Shown here: positions 9,047-18,102 of the stretch, one piece after another
How the letters are laid out: each line of letters starts with the position of its first letter
How positions within the stretch are numbered: the stretch's first letter is position 1
Assembly (NCBI GenBank): GCA_002691465.1
Contig: NZHP01000017.1
Location: 1-42,557 of the forward strand
Direction of reading: 5' to 3'
Origin: Gammaproteobacteria bacterium
Lineage (GTDB): Bacteria; Pseudomonadota; Gammaproteobacteria; Steroidobacterales; UBA11654
Length of the DNA: 42,557 nt
Notes under the pieces: model-generated
What the model saw: only the letters and a program-made list of their open reading frames with translations
Database searches by the model: none
Told to the model about the DNA's origin: nothing
Made by a program: the position numbers and the translations under genes

Positions 9047-9783
9047 CCACTCTTTTATTTTTCATAACTGCACTCCTTTATGCAACTGTCGGCTTTGGTG
9101 GTGGGTCTACATATAATGCGCTTCTGATACTCGCAGATTATGACATCAAACTTATCCCAATAATTGCGCTCTCATGCAATATAATCGTTGTTCTCGGAAA
9201 CTCTTTAAGATACTGGAAAAATAACCTTATTCCCTGGAAATTTTCAATTCCATTAATTACTGTTTCTGTACCAGCGTCATTCATTGGAGGATCAATTCAT
9301 ATTAGTGAAATGGTCTTTATCCTATTGCTAGGAATAAGTCTTATTTCCTCTGGATTTTTAATGTGGATCAAACCAAATGAATATCATCCAAATGAAAAAG
9401 ATATAAAGTATCAAGACTCTCTGAACATTTTTATAAGCCTTCTACTTGGACTCTTGGCAGGTATAATTGGCATTGGTGGCGGCATATTCTTCGCGCCAAT
9501 CCTTCATCTTCAGAATCATCTGCCCTCGAAAAAAATCTCAGCTTTCTCCAGTTTGTTTATTTTGTTAAATTCTATTTCTGGTTTACTGGGTCAAATTTTT
9601 AAAAATATAAATACAAACATCAGTTTTGATCTGAATGAGTATATTTTTCTGATTGCAGCAGTCTTTATTGGAGGGCAAATTGGAAATTATTTTGGAGTAA
9701 GAATTTTTTCTGGATCAATTGTTCGAAGATTAACATCTCTATTGGTAATATACGTTGGAATAAGATTAATCTTAAGCATTTGA
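9043..9783 (+). CDS. TSUP (TauE/SafE) permease with apparent AUA start
   Basis: Predicted inner-membrane permease of the TauE/SafE (sulfite exporter) family, 246 aa, with about eight hydrophobic segments arranged as two repeats. The first repeat carries YATVGFGGGS and the second GIIGIGGGIFFAPIL, the two Gly-rich family signatures. No ATG, GTG or TTG exists in frame upstream of the first repeat, and an in-frame TGA lies at 9028-9030. The only places that give a full first membrane segment are ATC at 9040 or ATA at 9043. ATA overlaps the previous stop as ATAA, the equivalent of the usual ATGA junction, so I place the start there. The first canonical start (ATG, 9310) would delete the first repeat. 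Substrate is unknown; sulfite or another small organosulfur anion is typical. moaD follows after 10 bases. Confidence 0.78.
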   Translation: MTTLLFFITALLYATVGFGGGSTYNALLILADYDIKLIPIIALSCNIIVVLGNSLRYWKNNLIPWKFSIPLITVSVPASFIGGSIHISEMVFILLLGISLISSGFLMWIKPNEYHPNEKDIKYQDSLNIFISLLLGLLAGIIGIGGGIFFAPILHLQNHLPSKKISAFSSLFILLNSISGLLGQIFKNINTNISFDLNEYIFLIAAVFIGGQIGNYFGVRIFSGSIVRRLTSLLVIYVGIRLILSI

Positions 9784-9793
9784 TAGGGTACTC

Positions 9794-10045
9794 ATGGCAG
9801 ATTTATTAAAAATACAAGTTATTTATTTTGCAAAAATCAGAGAATTGACAGGATTAACTCAAGAAACTTTTATAATAAAAAAAGGGTTTACGCCAAGCAA
9901 TGTGCTCGGGTTAATCGAAGAAAAACATTGTATTGTCCTTGGAGTGAATTTTAAAATTGCAATCAATGATGAATTCTCAGACTGGGATTTCGAGTTAAGA
10001 AATGGAGACAATCTGGTATTCATCCCGCCAGTAACAGGTGGATGA
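9794..10045 (+). CDS. moaD: Molybdopterin synthase small subunit MoaD
   Basis: Ubiquitin-like sulfur carrier (83 aa) of molybdopterin synthase. It ends in FIPPVTGG; the terminal Gly-Gly is the residue pair that is adenylated and thiocarboxylated. Length and the beta-grasp pattern (IQVIYFAKIRELTG) are typical. The ATGA overlap with moaE couples synthesis of the two subunits. No other molybdenum-cofactor gene is in the window. Confidence 0.93.
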   Translation: MADLLKIQVIYFAKIRELTGLTQETFIIKKGFTPSNVLGLIEEKHCIVLGVNFKIAINDEFSDWDFELRNGDNLVFIPPVTGG

Positions 10046-10461
10046 ATAAATTTAAAATCACATCCGATATCATTGAAATTGAGACAAATAAATCTATTGG
10101 TCGGGGCAAGGCTATAGGAGCACGAGCATTATTTGAAGGTATTGTGAGAAATAGTAATGAAGGACAGGAGGTCATAAAGCTTGAATATGAATGCTATGAA
10201 TCTCTCGCTATTAAAGAAGGTAATCTAATATTAGATGAGGCTACAAAACAATATGCCTTGAATGATGCTTTTTGTGTTCACAGAATCGGTTCGTTAGAAA
10301 TTGGTGAGACTGCAGTCATAGTTATCACTGCTAGTAAACACAGAGATGAGGCCTTCAGAGCTTGCCGCTATATAATTGATGAAGTTAAGATCAGGGTTCC
10401 AATATGGAAGAAGGAACATTACATTGATGGAGAAAGTGGCTGGCTAAAAGGAGCAGGTTAA
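10042..10461 (+). CDS. moaE: Molybdopterin synthase catalytic subunit MoaE
   Basis: Large subunit (139 aa) that converts cyclic pyranopterin monophosphate to molybdopterin with sulfur delivered by MoaD. Characteristic stretches are LEYECYESLA, HRIGSLEIGE, ASKHRDEAFRACRYIIDE and KIRVPIWKKE, the last holding the active-site lysines. It overlaps moaD by four bases and its stop overlaps the convergent ugd stop by four. Confidence 0.94.
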   Translation: MNKFKITSDIIEIETNKSIGRGKAIGARALFEGIVRNSNEGQEVIKLEYECYESLAIKEGNLILDEATKQYALNDAFCVHRIGSLEIGETAVIVITASKHRDEAFRACRYIIDEVKIRVPIWKKEHYIDGESGWLKGAG

Positions 10462-11774
10462 AAGTTATGTCCCCTTCCTATGCAATAATAATCAAATCCA
10501 GCATTATTCATTTCATTTGGCTCATACACATTTCTTAAATCAAGAAATATTTTGCCTTTCATTTTATTTTTCAATAGCTGAAGATCGAGGTCTTTATATT
10601 GATTCCATTCCGTCATGAGGATAACTGCATCAGCTCCATCTGCCGCTTCAAAAATATCTGGGAAGTACTCGATTGCTTTTGGTAATAAAGTTTGCGCTTG
10701 TTCAATACCTTCTGGATCATGGGCTCTAACTATAGCGCCAGCTTCAACTAGAGGCGGCAATATTGTCAAGCTTGGTGCATCCCTCATGTCATCTGTTTCA
10801 GGCTTAAAAGTTAATCCAAAAACTGCAATGACTTTTCCTGATTCATCACCGCCTAAACTATTTCTAATTTTTTTGATCATGCTTTCTTTTTGCATTGAGT
10901 TAATTTCAACAACTGATTTAATGATCTTGTTATCAAGCTCAAAATCTTCGAATGTTTGAATTAGGGCTAAAGTATCTTTAGGAAAGCATGAGCCCCCATA
11001 TCCTGGACCAACTTGTAAAAATTTTGCTCCAATACGATTATCTAATCCCATTCCTTCAGCGACTGAGTGTATATCTGCTCCTGTTTTTTCAGAAAGCATT
11101 GAGAGCTCATTTATAAAACTAATTTTTGTTGCTAAAAAAGCATTAGAGGCATACTTTATCAACTCAGCACTCTCTAAGTTTGTGAAGAAAATAGGCGTCT
11201 TTATCAAGCTTGGAGTTTGATATAACGACTTCATTATTTCCTTTGCCTTCTTTGATTCAACACCAATTACGACCCTATCAGGCCTCATAAAGTCTTCTAT
11301 TGCAGAACCCTCTCTAAGAAACTCGGGGTTAGAAGCAACATCAAAATCTGCATTTGGATTGGATTTTTCAATTATATCTTTAACTTTCTGTGCAGTTCCA
11401 ACAGGCACAGTTGATTTATTAACAATAACAGTATATTTGCTAATACTATTTGCAATCTCTTCAGCTGCAGCAAACACATATTTCAAGTCAGCATGGCCAT
11501 CGCCTCTCCTCGATGGTGTGCCAACTGCAATAAATATAAGATCGGCCTTTTCAGCAGCAGATTTAAGATCTGTTGAAAATTCAAGATGTCCGGACTTAAG
11601 ATTTTTCTCAACAATCTCATCTAATCCTGGTTCATAAATTGGAATCTTCCCCTCTTTTAGTGCTTTGATCTTTTTGTCGTCTTTATCGACACATATGACC
11701 TCAGCACCAAACTCTGAAAAACAAGCGCCTGATACTAAACCCACATAACCAGTTCCAACCATGACAACTTTCAT
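10458..11774 (-). CDS. ugd: UDP-glucose 6-dehydrogenase
   Basis: NAD-dependent oxidation of UDP-glucose to UDP-glucuronate (438 aa), a precursor for surface polysaccharides. It has an N-terminal Rossmann motif (VGTGYVGLVSG), the catalytic cysteine in GYGGSCFPKDT, and a C-terminal domain starting near FGLTFKPETDDMRDAP. AGGAT precedes the ATG at a normal distance. The related GDP-mannose dehydrogenase family is possible, but length and motif wording fit UDP-glucose dehydrogenase. No other polysaccharide gene flanks it. Confidence 0.92.
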   Translation of the reverse strand: MKVVMVGTGYVGLVSGACFSEFGAEVICVDKDDKKIKALKEGKIPIYEPGLDEIVEKNLKSGHLEFSTDLKSAAEKADLIFIAVGTPSRRGDGHADLKYVFAAAEEIANSISKYTVIVNKSTVPVGTAQKVKDIIEKSNPNADFDVASNPEFLREGSAIEDFMRPDRVVIGVESKKAKEIMKSLYQTPSLIKTPIFFTNLESAELIKYASNAFLATKISFINELSMLSEKTGADIHSVAEGMGLDNRIGAKFLQVGPGYGGSCFPKDTLALIQTFEDFELDNKIIKSVVEINSMQKESMIKKIRNSLGGDESGKVIAVFGLTFKPETDDMRDAPSLTILPPLVEAGAIVRAHDPEGIEQAQTLLPKAIEYFPDIFEAADGADAVILMTEWNQYKDLDLQLLKNKMKGKIFLDLRNVYEPNEMNNAGFDYYCIGRGHNF

Positions 11775-11803
11775 CTTTTTATCCTAATAGAGAGAGCAAA
11801 TAA

Positions 11804-12454
11804 TTACTTTGATAAGAATTCTCTCTCAGCTAATTCTTTTGAAACAGCTATCATATCCTCAAATGTTCTTGTGCTAGGTCCGTTGGCTATATATTTTCCG
11901 TTTATAATCATACTTGGTGTGGATCTTATTTTATATTTTCTGGTTAATCTTTGAGCGCGGTTGATCTTGCTTTCAACAGTGAATGACTTAAAACGACTTT
12001 GAAATTCTTGTTCAGATACTCCATGTTTTTTAAATAATGCATAAATCTCATCTTCATCCATTAACATTTTCCGATCAAGATGAATTGCACGATAAACTTC
12101 TGTATGCATTACATCTAAATTACCCAATGATTCAGCAGTGTAATATATTCTTGCGTGCATTTTGTAAGCGTCATTAAAGATGACTGGCATTTTCACAACA
12201 TCGATATAATCTGCCTTTGAAAGATCAAACTGATCAAGATAAGGCTCAAAATTAAAGCAGTGATTGCAAGAGTAAGCAAAGACCTCTAGAACCTCTACTC
12301 TATTATCTTCAGCAACAACCTTTTCAGCCAGGCCAAGCTTTTTATAATGACGACCTTCTTCATAGATTGAGTGATTGTCAGCATAGCCAATTGTGAAAAA
12401 TAGTGCCGAGACTAAAATAATATGGCTCTTTGCTTTTTTAAAGTAGTCAATCAT
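11804..12454 (-). CDS. dsbA: Periplasmic thiol:disulfide oxidoreductase DsbA
   Basis: Disulfide-forming oxidoreductase (216 aa) exported by an N-terminal signal (about residues 1-25). The thioredoxin-fold active site is C63-N-H-C66 in FAYSCNHCFNFE; E. coli has CPHC, so the dipeptide differs but the CxHC pattern is kept. The cis-proline loop is STPSMIING. It starts three bases after the cytochrome c4 stop, and the c4-dsbA pair divergent from engB recalls the pseudomonad arrangement. The final electron acceptor (DsbB) is not in the window. Confidence 0.93.
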   Translation of the reverse strand: MIDYFKKAKSHIILVSALFFTIGYADNHSIYEEGRHYKKLGLAEKVVAEDNRVEVLEVFAYSCNHCFNFEPYLDQFDLSKADYIDVVKMPVIFNDAYKMHARIYYTAESLGNLDVMHTEVYRAIHLDRKMLMDEDEIYALFKKHGVSEQEFQSRFKSFTVESKINRAQRLTRKYKIRSTPSMIINGKYIANGPSTRTFEDMIAVSKELAEREFLSK

Positions 12455-12457
12455 AGA

Positions 12458-13081
12458 TTATCGTCCCAATGCTTGAATATACTCTGCGACCGCATTCATT
12501 TCTCTCTCTGTCATTCTAGGCGCTATTGATTGCATCATATTATTGATTCCAGCTTCTCGATTCCCATTTGCATATTCGTTAAGAGCAATGATTGTATATG
12601 ATGCATGCTGACCAGCAAGTACCGGATATCCTGCACCTGGATTCCCCTTACCATTGGGTCCATGACAAGCTATGCAGGCTGCAACACCGTTCTGAGTTCC
12701 ACCCCTGTATATGCTTTCGCCTTCTTTCGCTAACTCTTCATCATAGGTGAGAGGAGCAGCTTTTTGAGAATGATAATAGGCTGCTAGATCCTCAATATCT
12801 TGTTCACTCAGACTCATCGCCAGAGGATACATAATTGCATTTTTCCTCATCTGATTTTTATATGATGTGATTGATTGAATGAGATATTTCTCATGTTGTC
12901 CAGCCAAGCTTGGCCAATCAGGATTAATGCTATTACCATCTTGTCCATGGCATGCAGCACACACTACTGATTTTGCTTTGCCAGCCTCAGGATCGCCATT
13001 TGCCATGCCTGAAGGTGGATTTACCAAAATAACTAGCATGAAACAAAAAATTGATGAAAATTTAGTCACGCTTTCTTTCAT
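12458..13081 (-). CDS. Diheme cytochrome c4
   Basis: Periplasmic two-heme electron carrier (207 aa). It has two c-type heme sites, CAACH and CIACH, in tandem homologous halves, each followed by a candidate axial Met segment (MYPLAMSLS and MMQSIAPRM). I start at the ATG at 13079-13081, preceded by a GAGAGGG ribosome site; an upstream in-frame ATG at 13108 would add nine residues to the signal peptide. The signal peptide ends near SGMA before NGDPEAG. It donates electrons to terminal oxidases in relatives and is co-transcribed with dsbA. Confidence 0.92.
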   Translation of the reverse strand: MKESVTKFSSIFCFMLVILVNPPSGMANGDPEAGKAKSVVCAACHGQDGNSINPDWPSLAGQHEKYLIQSITSYKNQMRKNAIMYPLAMSLSEQDIEDLAAYYHSQKAAPLTYDEELAKEGESIYRGGTQNGVAACIACHGPNGKGNPGAGYPVLAGQHASYTIIALNEYANGNREAGINNMMQSIAPRMTEREMNAVAEYIQALGR

Positions 13082-13183
13082 TTCCCTCTCTAAAACTCTA
13101 GTATTCATAACTGACGGCCATTATCCCTTTTAAATCTTGTAATTGAAAGTTTGAATTATATAAATAATGTGAATTTATTCGAA

Positions 13184-13765
13184 ATGAATTTTAATAAAAC
13201 AAAATTTATGAAAAGCGCTTCCAATATCTCTGAATCTCCAGAAGATATTGGGGCTGAAGTTGCCTTTGTTGGTCGATCTAATTCAGGTAAATCCTCAGCA
13301 ATCAATGTCATAACAAATCAAAAGAATTTAGCTCGGATAAGTAAAACGCCTGGAAGAACTCAACTTATTAATTTTTTTGAAATTGAAGAAAAAAAACGTC
13401 TAGTGGATCTGCCTGGATATGGATATGCAAAAACCTCAAAAAAACAACAGAAGGAATGGGGATTTATGATCAGTGAATATGTCAAATATCGACATACCCT
13501 GAGGGGTATTATTCTTATCATTGATATCCGACGTGGAATTATGGAATTGGATCATGCTTTCCTGAATTTCTACCTTCCTCTAAATAAGCCGCTTCATATT
13601 CTCTTAACAAAGTCAGACAAACTCAAAAAACAAGCCTGTAGGAAATCGTTTGATTCCGTTCGATCCATTGTTGATTCAGTTGCGAGTGTTCAGTTGTTTT
13701 CGTCATTGAAGAAATCAGGCACAGAGGAGGCAAAGGCCAAGATTCTTGAATTACTAAAATCTTGA
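13184..13765 (+). CDS. engB: Ribosome-biogenesis GTPase EngB (YsxC/YihA)
   Basis: Essential GTPase (193 aa) for 50S subunit assembly. It has a P-loop in GRSNSGKSSA, switch region SKTPGRTQLINFF, G3 DLPGYGYA and G4 TKSD. An in-frame TTG at 13151 would add 11 residues, but E. coli EngB aligns from MNFNKTKFMKSA, so I choose the ATG at 13184 even though neither start has a strong ribosome site. It is divergent from cytochrome c4 and its stop lies one base from the polA stop. Confidence 0.93.
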   Translation: MNFNKTKFMKSASNISESPEDIGAEVAFVGRSNSGKSSAINVITNQKNLARISKTPGRTQLINFFEIEEKKRLVDLPGYGYAKTSKKQQKEWGFMISEYVKYRHTLRGIILIIDIRRGIMELDHAFLNFYLPLNKPLHILLTKSDKLKKQACRKSFDSVRSIVDSVASVQLFSSLKKSGTEEAKAKILELLKS

Positions 13766-13766
13766 A

Positions 13767-16451
13767 TCAGTGGGCTTCATCCCAATTATTTCCAATATCG
13801 GCATCGACCTTTAAATCAACATCAAGCTTAAAGATTTCTGACATAATGCTTGTAGTAAGGTCAGACAACTCATCCGATTGGGCCTCATTAACCTCGATCA
13901 CTAGCTCATCGTGAACCTGCATGATGATTTTTGCATCAAACGACTCTTCTTTGATTTTTCCATGTAAATCAATCATAGCCATTTTTATCAAATCTGCCGC
14001 TGTACCCTGCATGGGCGCATTAATCGCACTCCTCTCTGCATACTGTCTCCTTTGGTAATTAGATGATTCTATGTCAGCCAAATAGAGTCTCCTTCCAAAT
14101 ACTGTTTCTACATAACCCATTTTCTTAGCGCTCAGTTTTGTTTCGTCCATGTATTTTTTAACCTGCGGATACCGATCAAAATATTGTTCAATGTAATTTT
14201 GTGCTTCTGCTCTTGTAATCTGCAATTGCTTCGATAGACCAAATGCAGACATACCATATATTAGGCCAAAGTTTATCGCTTTCGCTGAACGCCTCTGATT
14301 AGCTGTCACTTCGTCAATATTTGCGGAAAATATTTCTGCCGCTGTGGCCTGATGGATGTCTTGACCTTTTGCAAAAGCATCCATTAATCCTTTGTCTTTT
14401 GAGAGATGAGCCATGATCCTGAGCTCAATCTGTGAATAGTCTGCAGCCAAAATTTTATAGCCATCTGGTGCAATGAATGCTTCTCTTATTCTTCGACCTT
14501 CTTCCGATCTTATAGGAATATTTTGAAGGTTGGGATCGGAAGACGACAATCTTCCAGTTGCAGTCACTGCTTGGTGATATGAAGTATGCACTCTACCTGT
14601 TTTGGAATTGACCATTTTGGGTAATTTATCGGTATAAGTGGATTTTAGCTTTGATATGGCACGATAACTTAGAATGTCCTGAACAATTGGGAAATCCATT
14701 GAAAGCTCCTGAAGCACAGACTCAGCGGTTGAAGGTTGACCCTTTGGCGTTTTTTTAATTACTGGCAAACCGAGTTTCTCGTAGAGGATTTCTTGCAGTT
14801 GTTTTGGTGAGCCTAAATTAAAATCCTCGCCTGCATTTTTTTGAACTTTTTTCTCAAGTTTGAAAATCTTGGCCTCAAGCTCTTTGCTTTGTTGATTCAA
14901 TTTTTCTGAATCAATCAAAACGCCGTTTCTCTCAATATCGCCCAGTGTGTATATGAGTGGGCCCTCGATCTCAGAATAGAGCTTTTCAAGCTTTGTTTCT
15001 TTTTGTACCAACGGCTCAATGTGCTCATAAAGCTTAAGAGAAATGTCAGCATCTTCAGATGCATAATCTGATGCTACCTCTATTGGTACCTCTGAGAATG
15101 GTACTTGCTTAGCGCCCTTGCCAGCAACATCTTCGTAAGAAGTTGGGTTAATATTCAGGTATCTCTTTGAAACAGCATCCAAATTATGTCTCGTGATGGT
15201 GCTGTTATTCACATAAGAAAATAGCATTGTGTCCAAAAGCTTTCCTCTCAAATCAATGCCTAGATTCTGCAAGATGTGTCTGTCATATTTCAGGTTATGC
15301 CCAATTTTTGGAATTTCACCTGACTCTAAAAAAGGCTTTAAAGTTTCTAAGACAAGATGCTCCTCTAGTTGTTTTTCTGCGCCTTCGTACTTGTGGTTTA
15401 TTGGAATGTAAAAAGCTTCATTTGGCTTCAATGCAATTGAAACACCAACCAATTCAGCATGCATATAATCTAAGCTTGTCGTTTCTGTATCAAATGAAAT
15501 ATAAGGAGCCTTTCTCATAACCTCTATAAGTTCATCTAGCTCATTCTTTGTCCTTATTGTTTGATAATTGCTTTCGACAACTGATTTCTTTTCGGGTAAT
15601 TGGATATCAAATTGCTTGATCAGTCCATGCAAGCCTAAATCACTGAGTTGATCGTATAAAAGCTCCTCATTCGACTCTCCTATGACTAAATCAGAGACAT
15701 TAGAATCCGTTTGAACATCGCATTTTATAGTGACCAAAGTCTTGAATAAATCCAACTGATCCAAGGCTGCAATGAGATTCTCCCCTATCTTACCTTTGAT
15801 TAGATCAGCATTTTGAATCACGCCGTCTAAAGACCCATACTGATTGATCCACTTGATGGCTGTCTTTGGACCAACTTTTTCTACGCCTGGAATATTATCA
15901 GATGTATCGCCGGCCAAAGTTAAGTAATCAATAAATCGCTCTGGCAAAATTCCAAATTTCTCCAAAACCTCTGCTGGACCCATTCTTTTGTCCTTCATTG
16001 TGTCAATGAGGTGGATATTATCTGTGACCAACTGCGCCATATCCTTATCACCAGTTGCGATCAATGTTCTGATGTTTTTTTTCTCAGCCTCCATGGCAAG
16101 GGTTCCAATCACATCATCAGCCTCTACTCCATCGATTGCAATAAGTGGAAGTCCAAGATTGATTATGGCCTGATGAAGAGGTTCAATCTGTGCAATTAAA
16201 TCCTCGGGAGTTTTCTGTCTGTTAGCTTTGTATTCAGGAAAAATATCATGTCTAAAGGTTTTGACCGGTGTATCAAAAATAACCGAAAGATAATCTGGTC
16301 TCTCAGATTTAATGAGTTTTTGAAGCATGTTCAGAACACCGTAGATCGCACCCGTCGGTCTTCCATCTGATGATCTCAAATCAGGCAATGCATGGAATGC
16401 TCTATACAAATAAGAGGAACCATCGACCAGTAATAGCTTCTCTTTACTCAT
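13767..16451 (-). CDS. polA: DNA polymerase I
   Basis: Replication/repair polymerase (894 aa; E. coli 928). It has an N-terminal 5'-3' exonuclease (LLVDGSSYLYRAFHA, ATGDKDMAQLV), a 3'-5' proofreading domain that looks active (FDTETTSLD, HNLKYDRHIL, SEDADISL) and a C-terminal polymerase domain with motif A (ADYSQIELRIMAHLS), motif B (RRSAKAINFGLIYGMSA, with Phe in the O-helix) and motif C (QVHDELVIEV). The ATG overlaps the last eight bases of a small lipoprotein gene, suggesting translational coupling. It converges with engB. Confidence 0.97.
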   Translation of the reverse strand: MSKEKLLLVDGSSYLYRAFHALPDLRSSDGRPTGAIYGVLNMLQKLIKSERPDYLSVIFDTPVKTFRHDIFPEYKANRQKTPEDLIAQIEPLHQAIINLGLPLIAIDGVEADDVIGTLAMEAEKKNIRTLIATGDKDMAQLVTDNIHLIDTMKDKRMGPAEVLEKFGILPERFIDYLTLAGDTSDNIPGVEKVGPKTAIKWINQYGSLDGVIQNADLIKGKIGENLIAALDQLDLFKTLVTIKCDVQTDSNVSDLVIGESNEELLYDQLSDLGLHGLIKQFDIQLPEKKSVVESNYQTIRTKNELDELIEVMRKAPYISFDTETTSLDYMHAELVGVSIALKPNEAFYIPINHKYEGAEKQLEEHLVLETLKPFLESGEIPKIGHNLKYDRHILQNLGIDLRGKLLDTMLFSYVNNSTITRHNLDAVSKRYLNINPTSYEDVAGKGAKQVPFSEVPIEVASDYASEDADISLKLYEHIEPLVQKETKLEKLYSEIEGPLIYTLGDIERNGVLIDSEKLNQQSKELEAKIFKLEKKVQKNAGEDFNLGSPKQLQEILYEKLGLPVIKKTPKGQPSTAESVLQELSMDFPIVQDILSYRAISKLKSTYTDKLPKMVNSKTGRVHTSYHQAVTATGRLSSSDPNLQNIPIRSEEGRRIREAFIAPDGYKILAADYSQIELRIMAHLSKDKGLMDAFAKGQDIHQATAAEIFSANIDEVTANQRRSAKAINFGLIYGMSAFGLSKQLQITRAEAQNYIEQYFDRYPQVKKYMDETKLSAKKMGYVETVFGRRLYLADIESSNYQRRQYAERSAINAPMQGTAADLIKMAMIDLHGKIKEESFDAKIIMQVHDELVIEVNEAQSDELSDLTTSIMSEIFKLDVDLKVDADIGNNWDEAH

Positions 16452-16596
16452 TCGGAATCAGTGAGTTTTCTGTAATATCAATTCTGAGGTCTTTCTTCTG
16501 ATCTGGCAAATAAAGCTCTCCTGTTTGTCCACATGAGATGAGGGAGACAACCAGTGTAAAAATAAAAATTTTGGAAAGTAGATTCTTCCTTTGCAT
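16444..16596 (-). CDS. LptM/YifL-like small lipoprotein overlapping polA
   Basis: A 50-codon gene read directly from the minus strand. It encodes a short basic N-terminus (MQRKNLLSK), a hydrophobic stretch and a lipobox-like LISC, followed at once by GQTGELYLPDQ. The Cys-Gly-x-x-Gly-x-Leu-Tyr-x-Pro pattern is the hallmark of LptM (YifL), the lipoprotein that assists assembly of the LptDE lipopolysaccharide translocon. GAGG lies three bases before the ATG. The stop overlaps the polA start by eight bases. In enterobacteria yifL sits near cyaY-dapF, so this position is different. Short length limits certainty; the lipobox and motif together make it convincing. Confidence 0.78.
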   Translation of the reverse strand: MQRKNLLSKIFIFTLVVSLISCGQTGELYLPDQKKDLRIDITENSLIPNE

Positions 16597-16642
16597 ATTC
16601 CTCAATCATACAGTCTAATTGGTTTGATAGAAAGGTGTGAAA

Positions 16643-18100
16643 ATGGCGATAAAAGAATTTACTTGGGAAAACTCAAAAGCTGAATTTGAGTCAAAAAATC
16701 TTATTGGTTTAGATCTTGAAACAACCGGGATAAATCGAAATATTGAATACGAAAGACCCACATCAGCAGCCATTTTAGAGACAAATCTAACATTTGAGTC
16801 GCCCGATATCATCATTGATGACAAATGTCGTCTGCCACATCATATTCTTCCAGATGCAGGGGCGTTGAATGTGACAAATATCAATCCATTGGAACTAATG
16901 GATGAGCCCTTGTCCCTATTTGATCTCATTAAAAAAATTGCTCGCTATTTAGAGAAAAGCTATGAGAAGGCTTTGGTAACCTACAACGGAGCTGCCTATG
17001 ATTTAATAATCCTAAGACACTCCTTTTTTGCACATCTTTTTGATCCGTATTTATTGGTTAAAGCAGCAGAAGACCGACTGCACATTGATCTTTATTCTCT
17101 TGTTCAAACCACTTTTTGCTTTTTTCCAAATAGAATTGCTTTCCACAAAAATCAAGATGGAAAAGTTATTTTAAAACAAGAAGTGATGGCCACAACAAAT
17201 GGCATAGATCCTGGCGATGCTCATGCCGCTGTGGATGATGTCAAAACACTTTTAAAGCTTGCTGAGCTCATAGAAGAGAAAGTACCCGAAGTATTTTATT
17301 CATCCTTGGCATCTGGCAATAAAAAAAGGGTGATTGAGTTGATGTCAGAAAATCTCTTCTTGAATTATGGAGAAGTGAAATACAAGGAGCGAATTCCGGT
17401 AAAGAGAACTCCCACCTTTATTTGCCAAGATCCATCTTACGCCAATAATCTTATTCTCTTTGATCTATCATTTAATCCTGACGATTATCTTTATATGACG
17501 CCAGAGGAAATTGCTTCAATATTGAATAAAAAAGGATCTCCATTTTTCAACATAAAAGCCAATGGAAGCCCTGTTCTGTTGCCAGGAAATTTATGTGAAC
17601 TGAACGGATTATCATTTGATGAAGCGAGATCAAGAGCCAACAAAATCCAAGAAAATATTGGTTTCAAAGAGTCCGTGGTCATTGCGTGCGATATCAATGC
17701 AAAAAAAAGAACGCCTTGGGAAAAACCGGATTATTCTGAATCCCAAATTTATTCAAAATTCATCGATTCACATGACAAACTTCTCAGTAAGGCATTTTTA
17801 GAATCAGAGTCTAATGAAGACAGAGTCAACATTATTCATCAAATGAATGATGGACGTTTAATTGACTTCGCAAAACGTTTATTGGCATCTGAGGATCAAA
17901 ACTGCGATCCAGTGATCAAAATGAACTACCAAGAATTTGAAGCAAAAAGGCTTTTGAGCGATGATGATGTCCCATGGAGAACTCTCAATGATGCAAGGAA
18001 ATCCATGGAAAATGTTGCAAAACGGATGACGGTGAATGAAACCATTATGAGCGCGACAAAGACATACTACGATATAGTGGAAAAGGAACTAAGGAGATAA
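16643..18100 (+). CDS. sbcB: Exonuclease I-like DEDDh 3'-5' exonuclease
   Basis: Predicted single-strand DNA 3'-5' exonuclease of the ExoI family (485 aa; E. coli SbcB 475). The three exonuclease motifs are visible: LDLETTG (Exo I), [13 protein letters not shown] (Exo II) and DAHAAVDDV (Exo III with the His and Asp). The remaining ~280 residues correspond in length to ExoI's SH3-like and C-terminal domains, but I recognise them only loosely. The ATG at 16643 has AAGG seven bases upstream; the in-frame GTG at 16637 is too close to it. It is divergent from the LptM-like gene and leads a five-gene plus-strand run. Similarity to E. coli ExoI is modest, so the symbol is provisional. Confidence 0.78.
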   Translation: MAIKEFTWENSKAEFESKNLIGLDLETTGINRNIEYERPTSAAILETNLTFESPDIIIDDKCRLPHHILPDAGALNVTNINPLELMDEPLSLFDLIKKIARYLEKSYEKALVTYNGAAYDLIILRHSFFAHLFDPYLLVKAAEDRLHIDLYSLVQTTFCFFPNRIAFHKNQDGKVILKQEVMATTNGIDPGDAHAAVDDVKTLLKLAELIEEKVPEVFYSSLASGNKKRVIELMSENLFLNYGEVKYKERIPVKRTPTFICQDPSYANNLILFDLSFNPDDYLYMTPEEIASILNKKGSPFFNIKANGSPVLLPGNLCELNGLSFDEARSRANKIQENIGFKESVVIACDINAKKRTPWEKPDYSESQIYSKFIDSHDKLLSKAFLESESNEDRVNIIHQMNDGRLIDFAKRLLASEDQNCDPVIKMNYQEFEAKRLLSDDDVPWRTLNDARKSMENVAKRMTVNETIMSATKTYYDIVEKELRR

Positions 18101-18102
18101 AT

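Noticed and set aside
9310-9783. TSUP gene starting at the first ATG, 9310
   Set aside because: This removes the first Gly-rich repeat, which is clearly encoded in the same open frame from 9043.
12458-13765. Cytochrome c4-dsbA beside engB, near polA, as a novel cluster
   Set aside because: The same neighbourhood is recalled from pseudomonads, so it is conserved synteny rather than a new system.
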